Shown here one piece after another: positions 16,771 to 26,700 of a stretch of 64,000 nt of DNA. Below the pieces are notes generated by a model. That model saw nothing but the letters and a program-made list of their open reading frames with translations. It was not told the origin of the DNA and did no database searches. Each line of letters begins with the position of its first letter. Position 1 is the stretch's first letter. Source of the DNA: Ochrobactrum sp. CGA5 (GTDB lineage: Bacteria; Pseudomonadota; Alphaproteobacteria; Rhizobiales; Rhizobiaceae); contig NZ_VCIG01000043.1 in assembly GCF_006345815.1 (NCBI RefSeq), positions 1 through 64,000 on the forward strand, written 5' to 3'. Position numbers and translations under genes: made by a program.

Positions 16771-18453
16771 GTGAATGGTTCTGTAGTCCTTTTGCATCTG
16801 GCTGGCGCAGTCGCCCTTCTCCTATGGGCAACGCGCATGGTGCGGACCGGGGTGGAGCGTGCCTATGGCGACCGGCTGCGCCGGCGTCTGCGCAGCCAGA
16901 TGCAGAACCCGCTGCTTTCTGTCGCCTTCGGCCTTGCCCTTGCTGTCGCGCTGCAAAGCTCGACAGCGGTTACGCTTCTCGTGGGTTCTTTTGTCGGCTC
17001 GGGGTTTGTAAGCGGTGTTGCAGGCCTCATGGCTGTGCGTGGCGGCGAGCTTGGCTCTGCCCTCGTTGTCAAGATCCTGAGTTACGACCTCACGCTTCTG
17101 GTGCCGCTCTGCCTTGTCATCGGCACCGGCATCTTCATGACCACCGAGCGCCGTGACTGGCGGCAGATTGGCCGCATTCTGGTCGGCATCGGTTTGCTCA
17201 TCATGTCACTGGAAATGACAGGACAGGCCACCGAACCGCTGCGGCAGAGCGAATTGCTGCCAGTCATCGTCGACTATCTGTCAAGCGATCCGATCACTGC
17301 CTATTTGCTCGCGGCCATCATGACATGGCTTTTTCATTCCAGCGTTGCAGCCGTTATTCTGCTCACCACCTTCGCCTCGCGTGGGTTGATCCATCCCGAG
17401 CTTGCCGTGGTGATGGTGCTCGGCGTCAATCTGGGTTCGTCGATCATCGCCCCAATCCTGACCCGGAACGCACCGCCTGAAACTCGTGTCGTGCCGCTCG
17501 GCAACCTTTTGATGCGTGGCGCCGGATCAATGGTCATGCTGGTGCTTTACCAGACCTTCAAACCGTCGGTTGCCTTCCTCGGCGCTGATCCGGTTTCACA
17601 GGTGGTCAATGCGCATATCCTGTTCAACGTCATCGTGATGATTGCCGGTATTCCGCTTTCCCGCCTTGTGCTGCGCGCAACCGAGGCACTGGTCAATCTC
17701 AATGCGGACAAAACCGCCCCGGCTTCGCAGCAGCCGATCGAGATCGAGCAATATAGTGCGCTCGATACCGCCGTGCTCGACCGGCCCTCGCAGGCGCTTG
17801 CCAATGCGACGCGCGAAGTTGTCGGCGTGTGCGATACGATCGAAGTCATGCTGCGGCGGATCATCGAACTTTATGAAAAGCCCGATCAGGTGCGGATCGA
17901 TGAACTCGAAGCCCTCGATGACCGCGTGGACAAGCGCCATGCCGCGATCAAGCTCTATCTGACCAAGCTTGCAACCCATGAGCTCAGCGATTTCGAGTCA
18001 CTGCGCATGCAGGAATTGCTGGGCGCATGCGTGAAGCTTGAGCAGGTCGGCGACATCATCGTGCGCAACATGCTGGTGCATGTTCAAAAGAAGATGGATC
18101 ACAAGCTGGAATTCACCGAGGAAGGCTGGAAAGAGCTCAGCCATTTCCACGCCATGGTTCTAGCCAATGCGCATATGGCATTCAATGTGATCGTTTCACG
18201 CGATGGTCGCACGGCCCGCCAGCTTGTGCAGGAAAAGGACCAGCTGCGTGAACTGGAGAAGCAGACGAGCATGCGCCATTTCAGCCGCCTGCGCGAAGGC
18301 GCCACTCGCAGTATTGAGACGAGCAGCATCCATCTCGACACCATCCGTGATCTCAAGCAGATCAACTCGCTTCTCGCCTCGATGGCCTATCCGGTACTCG
18401 AAGAACAAGGGCTCCTCAGCGATACGCGTCTGAAAGCCGCCAAGCAGAGCTGA
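16771..18453 (+). CDS. Na/Pi cotransporter family protein with PhoU-like domain
   Basis: A 560-residue membrane protein of the NptA/YjbB type, predicted to import (or in some members export) inorganic phosphate with sodium. The first 330 residues hold about nine hydrophobic helices in two repeats, with the family QSSTA motif at residues 62-66 and the second-repeat counterpart FHSSVAAV near residue 190. The C-terminal 210 residues form a helical PhoU-like domain (EVVGVCDTIEVMLRRIIELY). GTG 16771 follows AAGGGA. The three-repeat PHO box at 16595 indicates control by PhoB under phosphate limitation. Confidence 0.92.
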   Translation: MNGSVVLLHLAGAVALLLWATRMVRTGVERAYGDRLRRRLRSQMQNPLLSVAFGLALAVALQSSTAVTLLVGSFVGSGFVSGVAGLMAVRGGELGSALVVKILSYDLTLLVPLCLVIGTGIFMTTERRDWRQIGRILVGIGLLIMSLEMTGQATEPLRQSELLPVIVDYLSSDPITAYLLAAIMTWLFHSSVAAVILLTTFASRGLIHPELAVVMVLGVNLGSSIIAPILTRNAPPETRVVPLGNLLMRGAGSMVMLVLYQTFKPSVAFLGADPVSQVVNAHILFNVIVMIAGIPLSRLVLRATEALVNLNADKTAPASQQPIEIEQYSALDTAVLDRPSQALANATREVVGVCDTIEVMLRRIIELYEKPDQVRIDELEALDDRVDKRHAAIKLYLTKLATHELSDFESLRMQELLGACVKLEQVGDIIVRNMLVHVQKKMDHKLEFTEEGWKELSHFHAMVLANAHMAFNVIVSRDGRTARQLVQEKDQLRELEKQTSMRHFSRLREGATRSIETSSIHLDTIRDLKQINSLLASMAYPVLEEQGLLSDTRLKAAKQS

Positions 18454-18466
18454 CGATATGCGAAAA

Positions 18467-18483
18467 GCCCCGCAGAGCGGGGC
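18467..18483 (-). terminator. Rho-independent terminator of the YqeY gene
   Basis: GCCCCGC/GCGGGGC stem with loop TCT, followed on the minus strand by TTTTCGC. It lies 44 nt past the YqeY stop; the convergent Na/Pi gene stops 14 nt to its left. Confidence 0.8.
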
Positions 18484-18526
18484 CAAATACGCATCGGGTT
18501 CAAGAAAGCGCTTATGCCTCACGCTT

Positions 18527-18979
18527 TCATTGCAGAAGCGACTTCACGATAGCGCTGGCTTTGGTGAAGTCCATCTTGCCTGCGTAGCGCTCTTTGAGAA
18601 CAGCCATGCACTTGCCCATGTCGCGCAGTCCCTGGGCGCCTATTTCGGCAATCACATCCGCACAGGCCTGCTTGACCTCCGCCTCAGTCATCTGTTGCGG
18701 CAGAAACTCGGAAATGATCGCAATTTCCTCGCGCTCGGCTTCCGCGAGCTCAAGGCGGCTGCCTTCTTCATAGATGCGGGCGGATTCTTCACGCTGCTTG
18801 ATCATCTTGCCGAGAATACCCAGCAATTCTTCATCCCCGACGGGGTCCTTGCCAGCGGTGCGATTGGCGATATCTCGGTCCTTAACCGCAGCCAGGATCA
18901 GCCGCAGCGTCGACATGCGGCGCTTGTCCTGTGCTTTCAGCGCGGTTGTGAGGGCCTGGGAAATCTCCTGGCGAAGCAT
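18527..18979 (-). CDS. yqeY: GatB/YqeY domain protein
   Basis: A 150-residue helical protein of the YqeY family, which shares the tail domain of GatB, the amidotransferase subunit that binds tRNA. Conserved blocks are RMSTLRLILAAVKDRDIA, DEELLGILGKMIKQREESA, ISEFLPQQMTEAE and GAQGLRDMGKCMAVLKERYA. GGAGAGACGTT lies just before ATG 18979. The free-standing protein has no settled role; a tRNA link is inferred from the domain. It is divergent from carA across a 484-bp region. Confidence 0.92.
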   Translation of the reverse strand: MLRQEISQALTTALKAQDKRRMSTLRLILAAVKDRDIANRTAGKDPVGDEELLGILGKMIKQREESARIYEEGSRLELAEAEREEIAIISEFLPQQMTEAEVKQACADVIAEIGAQGLRDMGKCMAVLKERYAGKMDFTKASAIVKSLLQ

Positions 18980-19307
18980 AACGTCTCTCCTGACGATGTA
19001 AGTTCTGTTTTGTTCGTTTCCTGCATCTATACAGCAAGCGAATGGAATCGCCGAGCTGTCCGAACCACCATCCCGATAAATAATAATACGACGAATATCG
19101 TCATTATTTCAGGAAAGCATGGCCTCGGACGATTGACCCGGCCTTCAAGTTTCTCTATTGCTCAAGGCTTAGCAGGACATCGGCACGTGCTCGCGGCGGG
19201 AGGTTTGAAATCCCCGCTGCCTTTTGGCGCATATATGACCCTTGACGCTTCATCTTTCAAGCTACCTTACCGGTGGCGGGGTGAAACATGGGGACGTGCC
19301 GCCGAGA

Positions 19308-19355
19308 GCATGCCGCCCAAAAGTCGGAACCGGTTTTGGCACAACGGCGTGCATG
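19308..19355. repeat. RIME-like palindromic repeat (ACCGGTT type), upstream of carA
   Basis: GCATG at both ends and the core AAAGTCGGAACCGGTTTTGG. It resembles the element at 23650-23694 upstream of carB, which has the core GAAAGTGGGAACCGGTTTCG. This core is dispersed through Brucella-group genomes. Confidence 0.75.
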
Positions 19356-19363
19356 AAGACAAA

Positions 19364-19408
19364 CAGTTGGAGCATCGATTTGATTGCATCAGATCGATGC
19401 TCCAACTG
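19364..19408. repeat. Long perfect hairpin in the carA leader
   Basis: 16-bp perfect arms CAGTTGGAGCATCGAT (19364-19379) and ATCGATGCTCCAACTG (19393-19408) around 13 nt that can themselves form TGAT/ATCA. It ends 55 nt before carA. Related in design to the GAGCGC/GATC palindromes. No T-run follows, so it is not a simple terminator. Confidence 0.8.
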
Positions 19409-19463
19409 GTAACGAAATAACAGCATACGCTGGCGCGTGGCTAACGAAACAGGAGTGCAGACC

Positions 19464-20687
19464 ATGACAGAAACCACACCGAAAACAGCACCCTGGACTA
19501 TTCAGAAGCGAACCGCCATCCTCGTCCTTGCCGATGGAACCGTGATCGAAGGCAAGGGCCTTGGCGCGATCGGCGCGATCGAAGCCGAAGTCGTGTTCAA
19601 CACCGCACTGACCGGCTACGAAGAAATCCTGACCGACCCATCCTATGCCGGTCAGATCGTAACCTTCACCTTCCCACATATCGGCAATGTCGGCACCAAT
19701 GCCGAGGACATCGAAGACCTGACGCCGGCCAATCGGCACGGTGCGGTCGGTGCCATCTTCAAGGCCGACATCACATCGCCGTCGAATTTCCGCGCAACGG
19801 AAGATCTGGATGCCTGGTTGAAGCAGCGGGAAATCATTGCACTGAGCGGTATCGATACGCGCGCGCTGACCTCGCTCATCCGCGAGCGCGGCGCGCAGAA
19901 CGCGGTCATTGCACACGATCCAAGCGGCAAGTTCGACCTCGACGCGCTCAAGGCACGCGCCGCCGCATGGAGCGGCCTTGAGAATCTCGATCTCGCCAAG
20001 GACGTCACCGTTGGCCAGAGCCTCACATGGAAGGAAACGCCATGGACGCTCACAGACGGCTATGGCGAACAGGACGCCCCGGAATATCACGTAGTAGCGC
20101 TCGACTTTGGCGTGAAGCGTAACATTCTGCGCCTGCTCACCGGCCTCGGCGCAAAGGTTACCGTGCTGCCTGCAACGGCAACCGCTGAAGACGTTCTCGC
20201 CCACAACCCGGATGGCGTCTTCCTGTCTAACGGCCCCGGCGATCCGGCAGCAACTGGCGAATATGCCGTGCCGACCATCAAGAAGCTTGTCGAAACCGAT
20301 CTTCCGGTCTTCGGCATCTGCCTCGGCCACCAGATGCTGGCGCTAGCGCTCGGCGGACGCACCGAGAAAATGCATCAGGGCCATCACGGCGCCAACCATC
20401 CGGTGAAGGACTACACGACCGGCAAGGTCGAGATCGTCTCGATGAATCACGGCTTCGCGGTCGATTCAGATTCGCTGCCAGAACATGTCGAGGAAACCCA
20501 TGTATCGCTTTTTGACGGCACCAATTGCGGTCTGCGCGTCGTCGGCAAGCCAGTATTCTCGGTGCAGCACCATCCTGAAGCGTCGCCCGGTCCGCAGGAT
20601 TCGCACTATCTGTTCCGTCGCTTTATCAACCTGATCCGCGAAAAGAAGGGCGAAACACCGCTTTCGGAACGCGAACAGGCAGCCTAA
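19464..20687 (+). CDS. carA: Carbamoyl-phosphate synthase small subunit CarA
   Basis: The 407-residue glutaminase subunit of carbamoyl-phosphate synthase; it releases ammonia from glutamine for CarB, feeding arginine and pyrimidine synthesis. The N-terminal domain has LADGTVIEGKGLGA and FNTALTGYEEILTDPSY; the C-terminal class I GATase domain has the nucleophile elbow GICLGHQML and the HHPEASPGP His/Glu pair. Start at ATG 19464, with AGGAG 9 nt upstream. carB lies 3 kb downstream with other genes between, so the two subunits are not in one tight operon. Terminator at 20712-20739. Confidence 0.98.
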   Translation: MTETTPKTAPWTIQKRTAILVLADGTVIEGKGLGAIGAIEAEVVFNTALTGYEEILTDPSYAGQIVTFTFPHIGNVGTNAEDIEDLTPANRHGAVGAIFKADITSPSNFRATEDLDAWLKQREIIALSGIDTRALTSLIRERGAQNAVIAHDPSGKFDLDALKARAAAWSGLENLDLAKDVTVGQSLTWKETPWTLTDGYGEQDAPEYHVVALDFGVKRNILRLLTGLGAKVTVLPATATAEDVLAHNPDGVFLSNGPGDPAATGEYAVPTIKKLVETDLPVFGICLGHQMLALALGGRTEKMHQGHHGANHPVKDYTTGKVEIVSMNHGFAVDSDSLPEHVEETHVSLFDGTNCGLRVVGKPVFSVQHHPEASPGPQDSHYLFRRFINLIREKKGETPLSEREQAA

Positions 20688-20711
20688 CACTCTGCACAAG
20701 CCATCAAAGTG

Positions 20712-20739
20712 AAAGGCCGGAGTGAAAATTCCGGCCTTT
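20712..20739 (+). terminator. Rho-independent terminator of carA
   Basis: AAAGGCCGGA/TCCGGCCTTT stem, 10 bp, followed by TCGTTTTCGT. The convergent MFS gene ends 16 nt further on, so it may serve both strands. Confidence 0.87.
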
Positions 20740-20754
20740 TCGTTTTCGTACTGA

Positions 20755-21993
20755 TCAAACCTCCGACAGCTTGGCCGGTGGTTTCGGGCGCACCCGCGCC
20801 ACCATGACAACCAACGCCAGAAAAACAAGCCCGGCACCAACGGCATAGGGCATGCCTGCAAAGACAAACGGTGCGCTCGTACCGGTAAACACGGCGAAAA
20901 GCTGCGTGAAGATGAGCGGGCCGATGATGGTCGTAATGCTTGACACGCTTGTCAGCGCCCCTTGCAATTCGCCCTGCGCTGATGGTGGAACCTTGCCTGC
21001 CGCGATGCTACGCAGCGGCGGGTCGGCCAGACCTTCCAACGCCGTCAGGAAAATGACGGCATATACCATCCAACCTTTCCATGCGATGGCGTATCCAATC
21101 AAGCCAAGACAGGAGAACAGCAAGCCTGTGATCGCTGTGCGCCGCTCGCCGAGCACTGGCAAAACTCTTGGCAGAACCAGAGCCATCACGAATGCTGCGC
21201 CGATACCGAACAGTCCGAGCGACAGACCGATCTGGGCTTCGCTCCAGTTATAGCGATAGGCGCCGACGAAGGCCCACACCGACGGATAGACCGCATGGGC
21301 CAACCAGAACAGTAAGAAGACCAGCACTACCCAACCGATACCAGGGTAATTTCGCATCTGCTTTAGCGCGCCCAGCGGATTGGCCCGGGCGATCTGAAAG
21401 GTACGCCGGTTTTCGCGCGTCAGCGTCTCTGGCAAGAGGAAATAGGCGAGGATGAAATTGATGAAAGACAGGAACGCCGCTCCGTAGAACGGAACGCGCG
21501 GACCGAATTCACCCAGTAAACCGCCCAGCACGGGACCAAGCGCGAAACCGACACCGAAAGCAATGCCGATCAAACCGAAATTGCGCGCCCGATTGCTGTC
21601 ATCGCTGACATCGGCGATGTAGGCAGATGCCGTCGCGAAGCTCGCCCCGCTTATGCCCGCCAGAACACGACCGACAAACAGCATCCAGTAGGAAGCCGCA
21701 AGCGCGCAGATCAGATTATCAAGAGCGAAGGTGAAGATCGAGGCCAGCAGCACCGGGCGTCGGCCAAAGCGGTCGCTCAGATTGCCGATCATGGGTGCAA
21801 ACAGGAACTGCATCCCAGCATACACCAGCAAAAGCCAGCCGCCATCGACGGCTGCGGTGCCGATATCCGCGCCGGTCAGCTCTTCAAGAAAAGTCGGCAG
21901 AACCGGCATGATGATCGCAATGCCGATAATGTCGAGGAACAGTGTCATAAAGACGAGTAACAAGCCCCGCCGTACAAACTGGGGATCATGCAT
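20755..21993 (-). CDS. MFS drug efflux transporter, TetA-like (TCR/Tet family)
   Basis: A 412-residue major-facilitator protein with twelve hydrophobic helices. The loop 2-3 motif is GNLSDRFGRRPVLL and the antiporter motif C region reads GIAFGVGFALGPVLGGLLGE, both typical for 12-helix drug/proton antiporters such as TetA. I start at ATG 21993 (MHDPQFVRRGLLLVFMTLFL), with AGGTG upstream; a longer frame has no ribosome site. The substrate is unknown: TetA-like proteins in core genomes often do not confer tetracycline resistance. No TetR-type regulator is next to it. Confidence 0.88.
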   Translation of the reverse strand: MHDPQFVRRGLLLVFMTLFLDIIGIAIIMPVLPTFLEELTGADIGTAAVDGGWLLLVYAGMQFLFAPMIGNLSDRFGRRPVLLASIFTFALDNLICALAASYWMLFVGRVLAGISGASFATASAYIADVSDDSNRARNFGLIGIAFGVGFALGPVLGGLLGEFGPRVPFYGAAFLSFINFILAYFLLPETLTRENRRTFQIARANPLGALKQMRNYPGIGWVVLVFLLFWLAHAVYPSVWAFVGAYRYNWSEAQIGLSLGLFGIGAAFVMALVLPRVLPVLGERRTAITGLLFSCLGLIGYAIAWKGWMVYAVIFLTALEGLADPPLRSIAAGKVPPSAQGELQGALTSVSSITTIIGPLIFTQLFAVFTGTSAPFVFAGMPYAVGAGLVFLALVVMVARVRPKPPAKLSEV

Positions 21994-22220
21994 GGGACAC
22001 CTGAAATATGCTCCACCACCAACAGCGTGGAACATTCATAAATTGTGTTGATTGGAGAACTCGCGCGCCATCGCCGCTCAAACTGATGAGCGTCACGCTT
22101 GTAAATCGGAAAAAGGCCGCGCCGGTGGAAAAAGCATTTATCTGGAAAATTATTTCACGACAAGGCGAATATTACGGGCTTCCTGCCAAAAAGGGCCAAC
22201 ATTTACCGGCGCAAAGAAAA

Positions 22221-22238
22221 AGGCGGTCGAAACCGCCT
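22221..22238 (-). terminator. Rho-independent terminator of ypfJ
   Basis: AGGCGGT/ACCGCCT stem with loop TTCG on the minus strand, followed by TTTTCTTTG, 34 nt past the ypfJ stop. Confidence 0.87.
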
Positions 22239-22271
22239 CTTCTACAGTATGTCTACAGCAGCAGAACGATA

Positions 22272-23204
22272 TCAAACATCGCCACTGAATGTATCGCAGG
22301 ATTCGAGCTTACCGCTATCGAAGCCGCGCTGGAACCACTTGGCGCGTTGGGCAGAAGTACCGTGATTGAAGCTTTCCGGCACGACATAACCCTGACTGCG
22401 GCGCTGCAGCGTGTCATCACCGATCTGGTGCGCCGCATTCAGGGCTTCTTCAAGGTCGCCAGCCTCCAGAATACCCTTCTGCTCCGTGTAGTAGCCCCAC
22501 ACACCGGCGAAGCAATCAGCCTGAAGTTCAACCCGAACCGACATCTGGTTTGCCTGCGCTTCACTCATCTGTTGGCGCATCTGATTGAATTTCGGCAGAA
22601 TGCCGAGCAGGTTCTGGACATGGTGACCGACCTCATGCGCGAGGACATAGGCTTGCGCGAAATCGCCGGAGGCACCGAAACGGTTTGCCAGTTCCTTATA
22701 GAAACTCAAGTCAATGTAGAGCTTGCGATCACCAGGGCAATAAAACGGACCGGACGCTGCAGATGCGAAGCCGCAAGCTGAACGAACCTGCCCGGAAAAC
22801 AGAACCATCGTCGGCGGCGTGTAGGTCTGACCGCGCGACTGGAAAATGCCGCTCCACACGTCTTCCGTCTCGGCCAGCACCGTCCGGGCGAACTGTGTTG
22901 TTTCGTCATTCGCGACATTGCCACCTTCGGCAACCGTTCGACCGGATTGACCCGCCTGCTGCGTTACGCCTGGCCCCATACTGCCATCACCGAACAGGAT
23001 CGGCAGTGGATCGATGCCAACCGCACGCAGCACAAAGAACATCACCACCAGAATCAGGATGCCAGAAATGCCCCCGCCCCGAACGATTCGAAAGCCGGGT
23101 CCGCCAAGACCACCACCGCGACCAAACCCGCCGCCGACACCACCACCCTGGTTCCCGCGCAGATCTTCCACATTGTCGCTTTGCCTACGACCTTGCCAGC
23201 GCAT
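22272..23204 (-). CDS. ypfJ: YpfJ-type neutral zinc metallopeptidase
   Basis: A 310-residue membrane-anchored protein of the YpfJ zinc metallopeptidase family. A Gly/Arg-rich N terminus (residues 18-45) precedes one transmembrane helix ISGILILVVMFFVLRAV (about 46-62). The catalytic domain has the zinc motif HEVGHH near residue 190 and the downstream ELQADCFAGVWG that supplies the third ligand; SACGFASAASGPFYCPGD is a family block. The active domain is expected in the periplasm. Substrates are unknown. Divergent from carB with a decayed LytTR fragment between them. Confidence 0.92.
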   Translation of the reverse strand: MRWQGRRQSDNVEDLRGNQGGGVGGGFGRGGGLGGPGFRIVRGGGISGILILVVMFFVLRAVGIDPLPILFGDGSMGPGVTQQAGQSGRTVAEGGNVANDETTQFARTVLAETEDVWSGIFQSRGQTYTPPTMVLFSGQVRSACGFASAASGPFYCPGDRKLYIDLSFYKELANRFGASGDFAQAYVLAHEVGHHVQNLLGILPKFNQMRQQMSEAQANQMSVRVELQADCFAGVWGYYTEQKGILEAGDLEEALNAAHQIGDDTLQRRSQGYVVPESFNHGTSAQRAKWFQRGFDSGKLESCDTFSGDV

Positions 23205-23315
23205 TGATCAACTCCCCTGCACCACGCCACCCTCAACGAAGCGGCACCAAACTATACCTTTAATTGTCGCATAAAGAGTTGGCACGGCAACATAAAAAGT
23301 AAATGGAGGCCCCAG

Positions 23316-23486
23316 ATACATCGCTGACACTGGATTGCCGACCGGCATGTCGCAGGATTGCGCAAAGCCAATGGCGGTTTCAGCCTGCTGACGAATGACG
23401 GCGACCTGCTGCCGATCAACCGCGCCAGCCAGAAATTGGCCCGCGAACGCTTTGGTTCGGTTACAACATCCATAGAGAAAGCATGA
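23316..23486 (+). pseudogene. Remnant of a LytTR DNA-binding domain gene (C-terminal fragment)
   Basis: One plus-strand frame reads IHR, stop, HWIADRHVAGLRKANGGF, then SLLTNDGDLLPINRASQKLA, RERFG and a stop at 23484. This fits the end of LytTR domains (HRSHWVA...V..L....G...L.DG..LPVSR). The in-frame TGA at 23325 stands where Ser (TCA) is expected, a one-base change. Upstream of IHR the frame loses any LytTR likeness, and no start is visible. Hence I read it as a truncated, nonsense-carrying fragment of a former regulator gene, about 56 codons left. Confidence 0.65.
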
Positions 23487-23649
23487 GGTGGGCAAGAATT
23501 TTCATGAATGCACCCACTTTCTTTGAAATAAAACGATTTGTGGGGTTCCGCTTATCGAAATGATTGCCTATAAGGCCCGCTTAGCCCACAGAATTAATAC
23601 ACTGCCAACCCGCCGGAAAACCGTGCGGGCTTTTCTGGCAGGCTAAGAA

Positions 23650-23694
23650 GCATGTCTCTCGAAAGTGGGAACCGGTTTCGGGACAAGATCATGC
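23650..23694. repeat. RIME-like palindromic repeat upstream of carB
   Basis: GCATG...CATGC ends with the core GAAAGTGGGAACCGGTTTCG. It ends 24 nt before carB ATG, so it lies in the carB leader. Same family as 19308-19355. Confidence 0.78.
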
Positions 23695-23718
23695 GCGCGA
23701 AGAAGATAGGATGAGCTC

Positions 23719-26700
23719 ATGCCGAAACGTACAGATATCAAATCGATCCTGATCATCGGCGCGGGCCCCATTGTCATCGGTCAGGCTTGTGAGTTCGATT
23801 ACTCCGGCACACAGGCCTGCAAGGCGCTCAAAGAGGAAGGTTATCGCATCATCCTCGTCAACTCCAATCCGGCAACGATCATGACCGATCCGGATCTGGC
23901 GGATGCGACCTATATCGAGCCGATCACGCCTGAAGTTGTTGCTAAGATCATTGCCAAAGAGCGCCCTGACGCGCTTCTGCCGACCATGGGTGGCCAGACT
24001 GCGCTGAACACCGCATTGTCGCTCCGTCGCATGGGCGTTCTTGAGCGTTACAATGTTGAAATGATCGGTGCAAACGCGGAAGCGATCGATAAGGCAGAAG
24101 ACCGCGCGCTTTTCCGCGAAGCCATGGAAAAGATCGGCCTCGACACCCCGACTTCGATGCTCGCCAATGCGACCGAAATTAAGGACGAGGATCGCAAGCG
24201 CCACGAGGCCAGACGTGCCGAAGTCAAGGCCCAATTTTCGGGTGACGAACTGGATAAGGCACTCGATAAGCTTGAAACCGAGTGGCAGCTCGGCGAGGTT
24301 GAACGCAAGCAGCGTTACATGACGCACGCACTGGCAAAGGCTGCTCAGGCGCTCGATGTGGTTGGCCTTCCGGCCATCATCCGCCCAAGCTTCACGCTCG
24401 GGGGCACCGGCGGCGGCATTGCCTATAACCGCCAGGAATTCTTTGAAATCATCGAACGTGGTCTCGATGCATCGCCAACCACTGAAGTTCTGATCGAAGA
24501 GTCGGTTCTGGGCTGGAAAGAATATGAAATGGAAGTGGTTCGCGACAAGGCGGACAACTGCATCATCATCTGCTCGATTGAAAATCTCGACCCGATGGGT
24601 GTGCACACCGGCGATTCCATCACCGTTGCCCCGGCACTCACGCTGACCGACAAAGAATACCAGATCATGCGCAACGCCTCGATTGCGGTGCTACGCGAGA
24701 TCGGCGTCGAAACCGGCGGTTCAAACGTTCAGTTCGCGATCAACCCGGCCAATGGCCGCATGATTGTCATTGAAATGAACCCGCGTGTCTCACGCTCTTC
24801 CGCGCTTGCCTCCAAGGCAACCGGCTTCCCGATTGCCAAGGTCGCGGCCAAGCTTGCGGTTGGTTACACGCTCGACGAACTTGATAACGACATCACCGGC
24901 GGCGCGACGCCTGCCTCGTTCGAACCTTCGATCGACTATGTCGTCACCAAGATTCCACGTTTCGCTTTTGAAAAATTCCCCGGCTCATCACCAATCCTGA
25001 CCACCGCCATGAAGTCGGTCGGTGAAGTCATGGCCATCGGCCGTACCTTCCAGGAAAGCTTGCAAAAGGCACTGCGCGGTCTTGAGACGGGCCTGACCGG
25101 CCTTGATGAAATCGCCATTCCGAACATCGACGAAGGCGACGAAAAGAATGCAATCCGTGCAGCCATCGGTACACCAACGCCAGACCGCCTGCGTATGGTT
25201 GCACAGGCAATGCGTCTTGGCCTGACCACCGAGCAGATCCATGACGTGTCGAAGATCGATCCATGGTTCCTTGAGCAGATCGAAGGAATCGTTGATACGG
25301 AAGCCCGTATTCGCGAACACGGCCTGCCACAGGATGCCGAAAACCTGCGTATGCTGAAAGCCATGGGCTTCTCCGATGCACGTCTCGCCAGCCTCACCGG
25401 TCTGGACGCAGAGGATGTCGCCAAGCTGCGCAATGATCTCGACGTACATCCGGTCTACAAGCGCATCGACACCTGCGCTGCGGAATTCGCTTCGCCAACC
25501 GCTTATATGTATTCGACCTACGAAACACCTTTTGTTGGCCAGCCGCACTCGGAAGCCGAAGTGTCGGATCGCAAGAAAGTCGTCATTCTCGGCGGCGGTC
25601 CAAACCGTATTGGTCAGGGCATCGAGTTCGATTATTGCTGCTGCCATGCGGCGTTCGCGCTCAATGATGCAGACTATGAAGCCATCATGGTCAACTGTAA
25701 TCCGGAAACTGTTTCAACCGACTACGACACTTCCGATCGCCTGTACTTTGAGCCGCTGACAGCAGAAGACGTGCTGGAAATCCTGCGTGTTGAACAGGAA
25801 AAAGGCACGCTGCACGGCGTCATCGTGCAGTTCGGTGGCCAGACCCCGCTCAAGCTCGCCAATGCGCTTGAAAAGGCAGGTATCCCGATCCTCGGCACCT
25901 CGCCGGACGCCATCGACCTTGCGGAAGATCGTGATCGCTTCCAGAAGCTGCTGATCAAGCTTGACCTCAATCAGCCAAAGAACGGCATTGCCTATTCGGT
26001 TGAGCAGGCTCGCCTGATCGTTGCCGATCTTGGTTTCCCGCTGGTTGTGCGTCCGTCCTATGTGCTTGGCGGTCGCGCCATGCAGATCATCCATGACGAA
26101 CGTGGCTTGCAGACCTATCTTCTTGATACGGTGCCGGAACTGGTACCTGAAGACATCAAGGCCAAGTATCCAAACGACAAGACCGGCCAGATCAACACCC
26201 TGTTGGGCAAGAACCCGCTTCTGTTCGATACCTATCTTACACAAGCCATCGAAGTGGACGTGGACTGCCTCTGCGACGGTAAGAACAGCTATGTGTCCGG
26301 CATCATGGAACACATCGAAGAAGCTGGCATTCACTCAGGCGACAGCGCCTGCTCGCTGCCGGTTCATTCGCTTTCCCCTGAAACCGTCGCCGAACTGGAA
26401 CGCCAGACGGAGGCTCTTGCCAAGGCACTTAATGTTGGCGGCCTGATGAATGTTCAGTTTGCCATCAAGGATGGCGAAATCTTCATTCTCGAAGTCAATC
26501 CGCGCGCATCACGTACCGTTCCTTTTGTCGCCAAAACCGTTGGCACACCAATTGCCAAGGTTGCAGCCCGCATCATGGCTGGCGAAAGCCTTGAAGCAGC
26601 GCTTGAAGCCTATGGCGGCAAGCCGAAAACACCATCCCGTCCGCACATCGCGGTCAAGGAAGCTGTTTTCCCGTTTGCCCGCTTCCCCGGCGTCGATACA

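Larger units (their letters stand above)
18980..19463. promoter_or_regulatory. carA upstream/leader region
   Basis: 484 bases between yqeY and carA. A promoter-like CTTGAC with a TACCTT box 15-17 nt on lies near 19237-19265. Downstream of it sit two palindromic elements (19308-19355 and 19364-19408), both within the likely carA leader transcript. No coding frame is evident. Confidence 0.5.

Noticed and set aside
23208-23495. 95-codon minus-strand frame between ypfJ and carB
   Set aside because: The LytTR pattern is on the opposite strand; this frame shows no recognisable feature.
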